Assembly (NCBI GenBank): GCA_009783115.1
Contig: WRHT01000002.1
Span: forward strand, 1-28,354
Direction of reading: 5' to 3'
DNA: 28,354 nt
From: Desulfovibrionaceae bacterium
Lineage (GTDB): Bacteria > Desulfobacterota > Desulfovibrionia > Desulfovibrionales > Desulfovibrionaceae
Within the stretch, counting starts at the first letter, position 1, and the number at the start of each line of letters is the position of its first letter. The notes under the pieces are model-generated. The model worked only from the letters and a program-made list of their open reading frames with translations. It searched no databases and had not been told where the DNA came from. Of the stretch, positions 15,664-23,336 are shown one piece after another. The translations under genes and the position numbers were made by a program.

Positions 15664-16347
15664 ATGAGCAATCAGACCATCCTGGTCGTGGAAGACGAAA
15701 AGGATATCCGTGAACTTCTGGCCTTTAACCTGAAACGCGAAGGATTTACCGTGCTGGAGGCCGGAGATGGGGAACGCGCCTTGCCCCTAGCTCAGGAAAA
15801 AAAACCCGGACTGATCCTGCTGGACCTGATGCTGCCCGGGCTGGATGGTCTTAGCGTCTGCAAGGCTCTGAAACGCGATGAAGTCACTGCCGGCATCCCA
15901 TTGATCATGCTCACCGCCAAAGGAGAGGAAGTGGACCGTATCGTCGGGCTGGAGCTTGGGGCGGAGGATTATGTGGTCAAGCCCTTCAGCGTGCGGGAGG
16001 TGATCTTGCGCATCCGGGCGGTGCTGCGCCGCGGCGAGGATACCTTAGCCGCCCTGCTGCGTTGCGGCGAAATCACCCTGGATACGGAAAAACACAAAGC
16101 CTTGGCCGAGGGAATGCCCCTGGAGCTGACCATCACGGAGTTCCGGCTCCTGGAAGATCTACTGCGCCACAAAGGCCGGGCGCGCAGCCGCGAACAACTG
16201 CTGAACACCGTATGGGGATACAGCTTTGAAGGATACGCCAGGACAGTGGATACCCATGTGCGCCGCCTGCGCGCCAAACTCGGAAAAGCGGCGAATCTGA
16301 TTGAAACGATACGCGGTCTGGGCTACCGAGCCAAGGAACAACCGTGA
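15664..16347 (+). CDS. phoB: Phosphate regulon response regulator PhoB
   Basis: OmpR/PhoB-type transcription factor, 227 residues. The receiver domain (1-120) has the acidic pair E10/D11, phospho-acceptor D54 (LILLDLMLPG), T84 and K106 (VVKPF). The C-terminal winged helix (about 130-225) ends with the recognition and wing region ARTVDTHVRRLRAKLGK and LIETIRGLGYRAKE. Placement beside phoR, pstB and phoU supports PhoB over other OmpR members. When phosphorylated it should bind the PHO-like repeats upstream of its own gene and of pstS. AAGGA lies about nine bases before the ATG. Its stop overlaps the phoR start as GTGA. Confidence 0.95.
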   Translation: MSNQTILVVEDEKDIRELLAFNLKREGFTVLEAGDGERALPLAQEKKPGLILLDLMLPGLDGLSVCKALKRDEVTAGIPLIMLTAKGEEVDRIVGLELGAEDYVVKPFSVREVILRIRAVLRRGEDTLAALLRCGEITLDTEKHKALAEGMPLELTITEFRLLEDLLRHKGRARSREQLLNTVWGYSFEGYARTVDTHVRRLRAKLGKAANLIETIRGLGYRAKEQP

Positions 16348-18137
16348 TCCGTTTCGGACTCTCCCTGCGGGTCAAGCTGTTCTGCGCCTTCGCGTTGATC
16401 ACGGCTATCGCCGCCGGTTCATCGGTGCTATCCTTCCGTGACACTCTGTACAATGAACGCCTGGAATTGGCGGAAAGCGAAGCTCTGGGACAGGCCGTAT
16501 TCTTCGGCAAGCTCCTTGAGGAAAACGATGCCCAGGGGATAGAAAAACTTTTCCACGGAGCCAGAGGACAGTCCCTGCGGCTGACCCTCATCGACCGCCA
16601 GGGCAAAGTGCTGCAAGATTCCCAGGTGCTCCCGGAAGAAATTCCGCTCATGGACAACCATGCGGATCGGCCGGAAATTGAAAAGGCCATGACCCACGGA
16701 CAAGGCACGGCGCTACGTTACAGCCCGAGCCTGAAATTTGAAGCGGTCTATGCTGCCACTACCCTGAGCAACGGTCAGATGCTGCGGGCAGCCGTGCCTC
16801 TGGGCGACATCCGGCGCGGCCTGGAAAAAACCTTTTCTTCCATCAGCCTGAGCATTCTGGGCATCACCCTTTTTTGCATCCTCCTGTCCATGCTCATCAC
16901 CGACCAGGTACGACGCGCTCTGGAAAACATGACCGCAGTGATCAGCTCCATTGCCGGAGCTAAAACACACTTGCGCCTACGCCAGGTGCCGGGCCGTGAA
17001 TTTCTGCCCCTGGCCCAAGCCGTGAACAGCATGGCCGATGCTATTGAAAAACATCTGCATACCGTTAACGACCAGCAAAGCCAGTTGAGCGCCATTCTGG
17101 ACAGTATGCACGAAGGCGTGCTGGTGCTGGATCCCGCGGGGCGCATCCGAGGATGGAACAAAGCCCTGGACGAAATGTTTCCGACTGCGGCTGCGGCTGA
17201 AGGCAAAGCGCTGATCGAAGGCCTGGCGGTTCCCGCTCTGCAACGTGCGGTGGATGAATTTCTGAATAAAAACGAAAACCGAAGGCTCGCTCCAAACAAT
17301 AAAACCGTACACTTTGAATGGCCCTCCGGGCGTTTCCTGGTAGCCGGACTGTCCAGTCCCACAAAAAGCACCGACACGGTGGGGGCGGTAATCGTGATTT
17401 ATGACGCCACGGAACTAATGCGTCTGGAGCGGATTCGCCGGGATTTCGTAGCCAATGTCTCGCACGAACTGCGCACCCCGCTCACAGTGGTGGCCGGTTA
17501 TGCCGAAACCATGATGACTTCCGGGGATCTTCGCCCGGAATACCGGCATTTTTCCGAAACCATTCATAAACACGCCCTGGCCCTGGACGGAGTGTTACGC
17601 GATATGCTGGCTCTGTCCAAGATTGAAAACCGGCATGAAGCCATGGAACTTGTCCCGGCCAGCGCTCGGGACGCGCTGGAAAATGCATTGTCCTCATGCC
17701 GGACGCAAGCCGAAAGCAAAAACATCACCTTCAGTCTGGATCTGGCTTCGGTTTCAGTGCTGGCCAACCTTCCCATGCTTACCCAGGTCTTCCGCAATCT
17801 CCTGGAAAACGCCTGCCGCTATTCCCCGGCGGGAGAGCATATCCGCATTATCTCCAGGCAAAACGGGGCGGAGGCGCTCTTTACCATTTCCGATAACGGC
17901 CCAGGAATCCCCAAGGGAGATCTGGCGCGCATCTTTGAACGTTTCTATCAGGTGAAAAAAGAACGCAACAGCGGAACCTCCGGAATCGGTCTAGCCATCT
18001 GCAAACATATCATCGAACGCCACGGCGGACGCATCTGGGCAGAAAGCCCTTACGGCGACGCCGCCACCGCCATGCTCTTTACCTTGCCGGCCGCTCCGCA
18101 ACAAGAAGATCCCCATGCCCCAGCAAAATCCGGTTAA
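16344..18137 (+). CDS. phoR: Phosphate regulon sensor histidine kinase PhoR
   Basis: Inner-membrane sensor kinase, 597 residues, that phosphorylates PhoB. Two membrane helices (about 10-30 and 166-186) flank a periplasmic region of some 130 residues, longer than in E. coli PhoR, which lacks a sizable one. A HAMP-like linker and a PAS domain (about 245-360, [17 protein letters not shown]) follow. The HisKA H-box is [10 protein letters not shown] with H374. The ATPase domain has the N box around N489 ([11 protein letters not shown]), G1 DNGPGIP (517-523) and G2 GTSGIGLAI. The start is GTG at 16344, overlapping phoB's TGA, so translation is coupled. The larger periplasmic region resembles PhoR of Gram-positive and deltaproteobacterial type. 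Confidence 0.93.
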   Translation: MIRFGLSLRVKLFCAFALITAIAAGSSVLSFRDTLYNERLELAESEALGQAVFFGKLLEENDAQGIEKLFHGARGQSLRLTLIDRQGKVLQDSQVLPEEIPLMDNHADRPEIEKAMTHGQGTALRYSPSLKFEAVYAATTLSNGQMLRAAVPLGDIRRGLEKTFSSISLSILGITLFCILLSMLITDQVRRALENMTAVISSIAGAKTHLRLRQVPGREFLPLAQAVNSMADAIEKHLHTVNDQQSQLSAILDSMHEGVLVLDPAGRIRGWNKALDEMFPTAAAAEGKALIEGLAVPALQRAVDEFLNKNENRRLAPNNKTVHFEWPSGRFLVAGLSSPTKSTDTVGAVIVIYDATELMRLERIRRDFVANVSHELRTPLTVVAGYAETMMTSGDLRPEYRHFSETIHKHALALDGVLRDMLALSKIENRHEAMELVPASARDALENALSSCRTQAESKNITFSLDLASVSVLANLPMLTQVFRNLLENACRYSPAGEHIRIISRQNGAEALFTISDNGPGIPKGDLARIFERFYQVKKERNSGTSGIGLAICKHIIERHGGRIWAESPYGDAATAMLFTLPAAPQQEDPHAPAKSG

Positions 18138-18885
18138 CATACTCAGCGCGCGCAACGTAAATTTTTACTACGGCCGCGCACAGGCCTTATACGAAATCAG
18201 CCTGGATTTTCCCCAACACCAGGTCACCGCGCTCATCGGTCCTTCCGGCTGCGGCAAAAGCACTTTTTTACGTTGTCTGAACCGGATGAACGATCTGATT
18301 CCAGGCATACGCGTTGAAGGAAAAATTTTGCTGAACGGCGAAAACATCCATGCGGGACGAACCGATGTTGTATCCCTGCGCCGCCAAGTAGGCATGGTTT
18401 TTCAAAAACCCAACCCCTTTCCCAAAACCATTTTTGAAAATGTGGCCTACGGTCTGCGGGTAAACGGCATGAAGAACCAGACGGAGATCAGCGCCAAAGT
18501 GGAAGAATCCCTGCACCGAGCAGCCATCTTTGAAGAGGTCAAGGATCGCCTGCACACTTCGGCCCTCGGGCTTTCTGGCGGCCAGCAGCAACGCCTGTGC
18601 ATAGCCCGCGCCCTAGCCGTGGATCCCCAGGTATTACTCCTGGACGAACCAGCCAGCGCCCTGGACCCCATCGCCACGCAAAAAATTGAGGAAAGCCTGC
18701 GCGTACTGAAGGAACGGCTGACCATCATCATCGTGACGCACAATATGCAACAGGCCGCGCGCGTTTCGGATCACACCGCCTTTTTTTATATGGGTAAGCT
18801 TATTGAATCGGGCTATACTGAAAATATCTTCACCCGCCCTAGGTTAAAACAGACTGAGGACTACATCACAGGCAGGTTCGGATGA
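18115..18885 (+). CDS. pstB: Phosphate ABC transporter ATPase PstB
   Basis: ATP-hydrolysing subunit of PstSCAB, 256 residues. Walker A is GPSGCGKST (42-50), the Q loop is in [10 protein letters not shown], typical for PstB, the signature is LSGGQQQR (153-160), Walker B is [13 protein letters not shown] (173-185), and the switch His is H209 in IVTHNMQQA. The ATG at 18115 lies inside the end of phoR, giving a 23-base overlap, and phoU starts at its stop (ATGA). It is therefore made with the PhoBR-PhoU arm, not with its permease partners pstCA on the other strand. PstB also relays transporter state to PhoR through PhoU in known systems. Confidence 0.96.
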   Translation: MPQQNPVNILSARNVNFYYGRAQALYEISLDFPQHQVTALIGPSGCGKSTFLRCLNRMNDLIPGIRVEGKILLNGENIHAGRTDVVSLRRQVGMVFQKPNPFPKTIFENVAYGLRVNGMKNQTEISAKVEESLHRAAIFEEVKDRLHTSALGLSGGQQQRLCIARALAVDPQVLLLDEPASALDPIATQKIEESLRVLKERLTIIIVTHNMQQAARVSDHTAFFYMGKLIESGYTENIFTRPRLKQTEDYITGRFG

Positions 18886-19565
18886 ACACCACGGAAACAA
18901 AACTGCTTCACGATCTCACCACCCTGCGCACCCGCCTGCTGGTCATGTGCGCCGCCGTGGGTATAGCTCTGGACAAAGCCAGCGCCATCCTGGTTGAAGG
19001 CCAGGACAGAACGAAAGAAATGCGAGACGGCGATGCGGCCATCAATACCCTGGAAATGGAGATAGATGAGCTGGCTCTGACCATCCTGGCCTGCAATCAG
19101 CCGGTAGCCCAGGATCTACGTTTCGTGGTAGCCGCCCTGCGTATGGTCCTTGACCTGGAGCGTATCGGAGACGAGGCCGTGGACATTGCCGAACGCGCCA
19201 TGCTCCTGCATGCCGAACTGCCCGCCTCGGGCATGGTCATTGTCCATTCCCTTATGGATATGAGCATATCCTTATATAGCCGGGCGGTGGAGTGCTTCAG
19301 GGATTATAACGCGGAAAAGGCCATGGACCTTTGCCGGGAAAGCGAAGACAGCGGTCGGAGGGAAATCTTGGCCGTGCAAAATATGGTGGATTTTCTGTGT
19401 TGCCGGGAAGATCTGAGAGAAAACTGGGAGCCATACGCCGGTCTGCAAGGCCTCCTGACCTGCCGCGCCCTGAACCGGGTCTGCCGCCGGACGGTGAACA
19501 TCGCCGAACAGACTTTCTTCATTGTCCGTGGTGAAAACATCAAGCACATTTCGCTCAAACCCTGA
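18882..19565 (+). CDS. phoU: Phosphate signalling protein PhoU
   Basis: Cytoplasmic negative regulator linking the Pst transporter to PhoR. 227 residues forming two three-helix PhoU domains. The first keeps the metal-cluster motif in [20 protein letters not shown] (E93, D97, D101). In the second the matching helix reads [17 protein letters not shown]; the usual acidic residue before the NIAE part is replaced by Arg, so the second metal site may be lost. The ATG overlaps the pstB stop as ATGA. It is the last gene of the arm; the 33-base gap to the convergent macro-domain gene shows no clear terminator. Confidence 0.93.
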   Translation: MNTTETKLLHDLTTLRTRLLVMCAAVGIALDKASAILVEGQDRTKEMRDGDAAINTLEMEIDELALTILACNQPVAQDLRFVVAALRMVLDLERIGDEAVDIAERAMLLHAELPASGMVIVHSLMDMSISLYSRAVECFRDYNAEKAMDLCRESEDSGRREILAVQNMVDFLCCREDLRENWEPYAGLQGLLTCRALNRVCRRTVNIAEQTFFIVRGENIKHISLKP

Positions 19566-19598
19566 CCCCACTTTGCTCGAAATCAAGACGGCACGGGA

Positions 19599-20093
19599 TT
19601 AGCGGCCCGGAAGATCATATACCGTCACCTCCAGGCCCTGGACGCAAATCGCCGCTTCAATCAGGGAAGCCATTTCCTCCCAACTGCCTCCGGCCAAGCC
19701 GCAACCTATGCGCGGCATATGCAGGGAAGCCTCGTTCTCCTTGGCAAATACGGCTATACGCCGCAGTCCTTCTCCCACCGCCGCGTAACGTATGGGAGGA
19801 TTGCCATGCCGATCCGGAACAAGGCCGTGTTGTCCTATAAGATTGGCCACCCAGATCTGTCCGGCCGGCCTGCTCTCCACCAGCACGAAACGCGCCTGCC
19901 CCAGGACAAAACCTTCCCCGGAGGCGGCCCAGGCCCGGTATTCGGCCTCAGGAGCGATCCAACGCCTGGACAAGGCCAGCACGAATCCGGCTCCCCAACC
20001 CCCAAGATCATTGCATATATGCACTATGATTTTGTTCCCCCGCCCCAAAGGGACGGTGGCGTCTCCATGGAGATACCTTATGCCGGTTCGCAC
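19599..20093 (-). CDS. Macro-domain protein (ADP-ribose-binding, Poa1p-like)
   Basis: A 164-residue single-domain protein. The start RYLHGDAT matches the macro-domain first strand and GDAT/GDIT turn. IVHICNDLGGWGAGFVLAL (24-42) gives the N28 and glycine-rich ADP-ribose-binding loop, and MPRIGCGLAGGSWEEM (126-141) the second phosphate-binding loop. The pattern fits the small Poa1p-like group that acts on ADP-ribose phosphate or ADP-ribosyl groups. Catalytic activity cannot be confirmed. The start is a GTG at 20093 with no good ribosome site; an in-frame stop lies three codons upstream, so no longer start exists. It follows cheA by 24 bases and is probably co-transcribed with the chemotaxis genes, an unexpected partner. 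Confidence 0.82.
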   Translation of the reverse strand: MRTGIRYLHGDATVPLGRGNKIIVHICNDLGGWGAGFVLALSRRWIAPEAEYRAWAASGEGFVLGQARFVLVESRPAGQIWVANLIGQHGLVPDRHGNPPIRYAAVGEGLRRIAVFAKENEASLHMPRIGCGLAGGSWEEMASLIEAAICVQGLEVTVYDLPGR

Positions 20094-20117
20094 GTCAGGT
20101 CAGATAACCAGCTGAAA

Positions 20118-22931
20118 TCAAATGGCCTTGGAAGTGGCCATCAAATATAGTTCATGCGGATCCATGATCAGGATCACGCTACCGTCACCCATGATGGTGG
20201 CCCCGGAAATTCCCTTTAGATCCCCCAGGTAGGCTCCCAGGGGCTTAATGACAATTTCCTGCCGCTCCAGGAGCTTATCCACCACCAGGCCCAAACGGCG
20301 GTCATTATCCTGGATCACCACCACCGAAAGCATGGAGTGTTCATGCATGTGACAAGACACGCCCAGAAGTTCCGCCAAGCTGATGATGCCCAGCACTTCG
20401 CCCCGCAGGGTGACGGCCTTGCGGCCTTTGACGTCCGTCAGGCGGCTGGCCTCGATTTTGGTGGTTTCAGAAACCGCGTCCAGGGGTATGGCGTAAAAAG
20501 CGCCATCCACATTGACCATCAGGGCGTCTATGATAGCCAGGGTCAAAGGCAGGGAGAGGGTGAAGCGGGTCCCCTTGCCCAATTCGGAAAAGGTATTGAT
20601 GGTGCCTTTAAGGCTTTTAATGTTGGTGCGCACCACATCCATGCCCACGCCCCGGCCGGAGATATCCGTAATTTGCGCGGCCGTGGAAAAACCAGGGGCA
20701 AAAATCAGGTCAATGGCCTCACGATCATCCATGGCTTTGGCTTCTTCCTGGGTGGCGATGCCCTTGCGCACCGCCGCCTCGCGCATCTTTTCAGGGTCAA
20801 TGCCCTTGCCGTCATCCTCAATCTCAATGGCCACGGAATTACCCTTGTAATAGGCGCGTAGCCAGACCTTTCCTTTAGGCGCCTTACCGGAGGCCTGGCG
20901 GGCCTCTTCATCTTCGATGCCGTGATCCACGGAGTTGCGGATGAGGTGCACCAGCGGGTCACCGATAACTTCCACCACGCTTTTGTCCAGTTCCGTTTCC
21001 TCGCCTTCCAGAATGAGATCCACCTCTTTGTTGCTTTTTCTGGAAAGATCCCGCACCAGGCGGGGAAAGCGTGAAAAAACGGAAGAAACCGGCACCATGC
21101 GCACTTTCATGATCGTGTCTTGCAGATCGTCGGAAATGCGCGCCATGGAATAGGTAGTCTCAGAAAGATCCTGAGCCACCTTGCTGACATCCACATTGTT
21201 GGGATCGCTTTCCAGGTTGCGGGCCAGCATGGTGTAACGGTTTCGATTGATAATCAACTCGCCGATCAGGTTCATCAAATGGTCAAGCTTTTCGTGATCC
21301 ACCCTGATGGTGGAGGAGGCTTTTCCGGCATCATCCTTGCCCGGGACTTTGCCTGACGGGGGCGGAGCCGCAGGGTGAAGGGCGGCAACCGGGGGCGGAG
21401 CCGCTGGAGGAGGCGCAACGACCGAGGCAGCTTCGGCAGGCGGAGGCGCGGCGGCCTGAGCCGGAGCCGGACCTGGCTCCGCTACCGGAACAACGGCGGG
21501 CGAAGCAGCGACGAGCGATTGTTCCAGCCCGGCAATGGCGATTTTTAGCATATCTTCAATAATGCCGCTCTCCTGGCCCAACAAATCAACCATAATCCCA
21601 AAATCAATACCGCTTTTGCGGGCTTGGTCCACTATGCCCGCAGTGCGCTCGGCATACACCTTGATATCGTTTAGGCCCATGTAATTGGCGCTGTTCCGCA
21701 CGGTGTCAAGGCTACGGAAAAGGGCATCGGACAAGGAATTGTTCGCCCCGTTGGTCTTCAGCCCTTCCAAGGCCGCCTTGATGCCGATTAATTGCTGGCC
21801 GATGGTGTCCTTAAAAGTCTCCAGATCCGAGACCGCAAGCTGTCCAACGGTTTCGGAGCCAGGTCCAGGAGAGGCGGGGAGTGCGGAAGCCACAGGAACG
21901 CCAAGGATGCTGGCGGGCAGTTCAATAGACCCGCCGCTGGTGGCCTGACGCAATCTATCAATCAATTCAGCCATATTAAAAGGAGTGACCTGGGCCGAGG
22001 AGAGATCGATACGGGAGAGCAGGCTATCCAGAACATCGGCCACCAGAAATAAAATGTCCACCAAGGGCGAAGTAACCGGCTTTTCTCCCTTACGCACCAG
22101 ATTCAGCAGGGTTTCCGCCTCGTGGGTCAGCTCATAGACCTGTTGGTAGCCGATAATGCCGCTGTTCCCCTTAAGGTTATGAAAATAGCGAAACATGTCG
22201 TTAACCGTCTCGCCGTAGTCCTGGGGATTTTTTTCCAGAATAAGAAGGCCATCGCCGATACTGGCCACGTTTTCCCTGGCTTCATCCACAAAATCCTTCA
22301 GATGCTCCGCGCCGAAAGCGGAAAGAGTGTAAACGGGCACGGCTTCCAGGCTTTCAATCCATTCCGTTGGATCTTTTTTCAAAATCGGCTGGACCGGCTG
22401 GCTCGGTTGAACAGGCTGGACCGGTTGGGCAGGCTCCGGCGCCGCAACCGGACTCTGGGCTGCCGGCGCAGCGGTCGGTTCCGGGTGAACGGCAGGAGCT
22501 GCGGGGGCCGCAGGGGCTGAAGCCACGGCAACGCCGCCCCCGGCCAAAAACGCATCCAGGGAGGCAATAATACTGTCTGTGGGAACTTCCCCCTCATTAC
22601 CGCTGGATTCAAGGCTATCCAACATCTTGCGCAAAGCGTCGGTGGCTGAAAGGATCACATCCATAATCTCCGAAGTCACCACCATGGTCCCTTTACGCAT
22701 TTCATCCAAAAGATTTTCCGCCCGGTGGGCCAAAACATTCATGCGATTCAAACCCATAAAACCGGAGGCTCCCTTCAGGGAGTGCATGGGGCGAAAAATC
22801 TCATTAATCAAATCGAGATTCCCCGGAGCTTTTTCCAACTCCAGAAGGTTTGGTTCTATGGTTTCCAGGTGTTCCCTGCTTTCAATGATAAAATCAGAGA
22901 ATATTTCCGGATCATTGAAATCCTGGCTCAT
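20118..22931 (-). CDS. cheA: Chemotaxis histidine kinase CheA with multiple HPt domains
   Basis: Central kinase of a chemosensory array, 937 residues against about 650 in E. coli. HPt1 (1-110) has phospho-acceptor H50 in RPMHSLKGASGFMG. HPt2 (about 200-312) has H251 in RYFHNLKGNSG. A third HPt-like domain (366-475) has D409 where His is expected. Pro/Ala-rich linkers separate them (138-183 and 476-530). The dimerisation domain starts at IRVDHEKLDHLMNLIGELI (542). The ATPase domain has HLIRNSVDHGIED (662-674), DDGKGID (706-712) and SGRGVGMDVV (758-767). The C-terminal CheW-like domain runs from about 800. There is no recognisable CheY-docking P2. AAGGGG lies seven bases before the ATG. It follows cheY by 13 bases. 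Confidence 0.95.
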   Translation of the reverse strand: MSQDFNDPEIFSDFIIESREHLETIEPNLLELEKAPGNLDLINEIFRPMHSLKGASGFMGLNRMNVLAHRAENLLDEMRKGTMVVTSEIMDVILSATDALRKMLDSLESSGNEGEVPTDSIIASLDAFLAGGGVAVASAPAAPAAPAVHPEPTAAPAAQSPVAAPEPAQPVQPVQPSQPVQPILKKDPTEWIESLEAVPVYTLSAFGAEHLKDFVDEARENVASIGDGLLILEKNPQDYGETVNDMFRYFHNLKGNSGIIGYQQVYELTHEAETLLNLVRKGEKPVTSPLVDILFLVADVLDSLLSRIDLSSAQVTPFNMAELIDRLRQATSGGSIELPASILGVPVASALPASPGPGSETVGQLAVSDLETFKDTIGQQLIGIKAALEGLKTNGANNSLSDALFRSLDTVRNSANYMGLNDIKVYAERTAGIVDQARKSGIDFGIMVDLLGQESGIIEDMLKIAIAGLEQSLVAASPAVVPVAEPGPAPAQAAAPPPAEAASVVAPPPAAPPPVAALHPAAPPPSGKVPGKDDAGKASSTIRVDHEKLDHLMNLIGELIINRNRYTMLARNLESDPNNVDVSKVAQDLSETTYSMARISDDLQDTIMKVRMVPVSSVFSRFPRLVRDLSRKSNKEVDLILEGEETELDKSVVEVIGDPLVHLIRNSVDHGIEDEEARQASGKAPKGKVWLRAYYKGNSVAIEIEDDGKGIDPEKMREAAVRKGIATQEEAKAMDDREAIDLIFAPGFSTAAQITDISGRGVGMDVVRTNIKSLKGTINTFSELGKGTRFTLSLPLTLAIIDALMVNVDGAFYAIPLDAVSETTKIEASRLTDVKGRKAVTLRGEVLGIISLAELLGVSCHMHEHSMLSVVVIQDNDRRLGLVVDKLLERQEIVIKPLGAYLGDLKGISGATIMGDGSVILIMDPHELYLMATSKAI

Positions 22932-22944
22932 TATACGGCCCCTT

Positions 22945-23319
22945 CTACTTTTCCCCGAAAAGCATTTTTATATTCTGGATCATTTTGTCCGGCTGGGCCG
23001 GTTTGACCATATACACGTTGGCCCCCAGCTGCATGCCCAGAGCGATATCCGACGGACGCCCCTCGGTGGAAAGCATCATGATGGGCGTATCTTTATACGC
23101 TTCTTGCTCCCGGACATTTTTCACAAAGGTAAAGCCGTCCATGCGCGGCATATTTACGTCCGAAATAATCAAATCCACCTTCTCCGAGGAAAAAAGCTTC
23201 TCCAACCCCTCCAGACCGTCTTCAGCCATCGTGACCCGGTATCCTTCATTTTTCATAATGAAGGAAAGCATATTCCTTACGGTCTTGGAGTCGTCCACAA
23301 TCAAGATATGCTTATTCAT
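22945..23319 (-). CDS. cheY: Chemotaxis response regulator CheY
   Basis: Single receiver domain, 124 residues from the chosen start, predicted to receive phosphate from CheA and act on the motor or another output. Acidic pocket DD in LIVDDSKTVRNML, phospho-acceptor Asp in LIISDVNMPRMDG (residue 54), Ser in MMLSTEG and Lys in YMVKPAQP are all present. Two in-frame ATGs occur at 23325 and 23319. AGAGGA touches the first but sits six bases before the second, so 23319 is preferred. No DNA-binding or enzymatic output domain is attached. It lies between the ParP-like gene and cheA. Confidence 0.93.
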   Translation of the reverse strand: MNKHILIVDDSKTVRNMLSFIMKNEGYRVTMAEDGLEGLEKLFSSEKVDLIISDVNMPRMDGFTFVKNVREQEAYKDTPIMMLSTEGRPSDIALGMQLGANVYMVKPAQPDKMIQNIKMLFGEK

Positions 23320-23336
23320 ACTCATTCCTCTGACTA

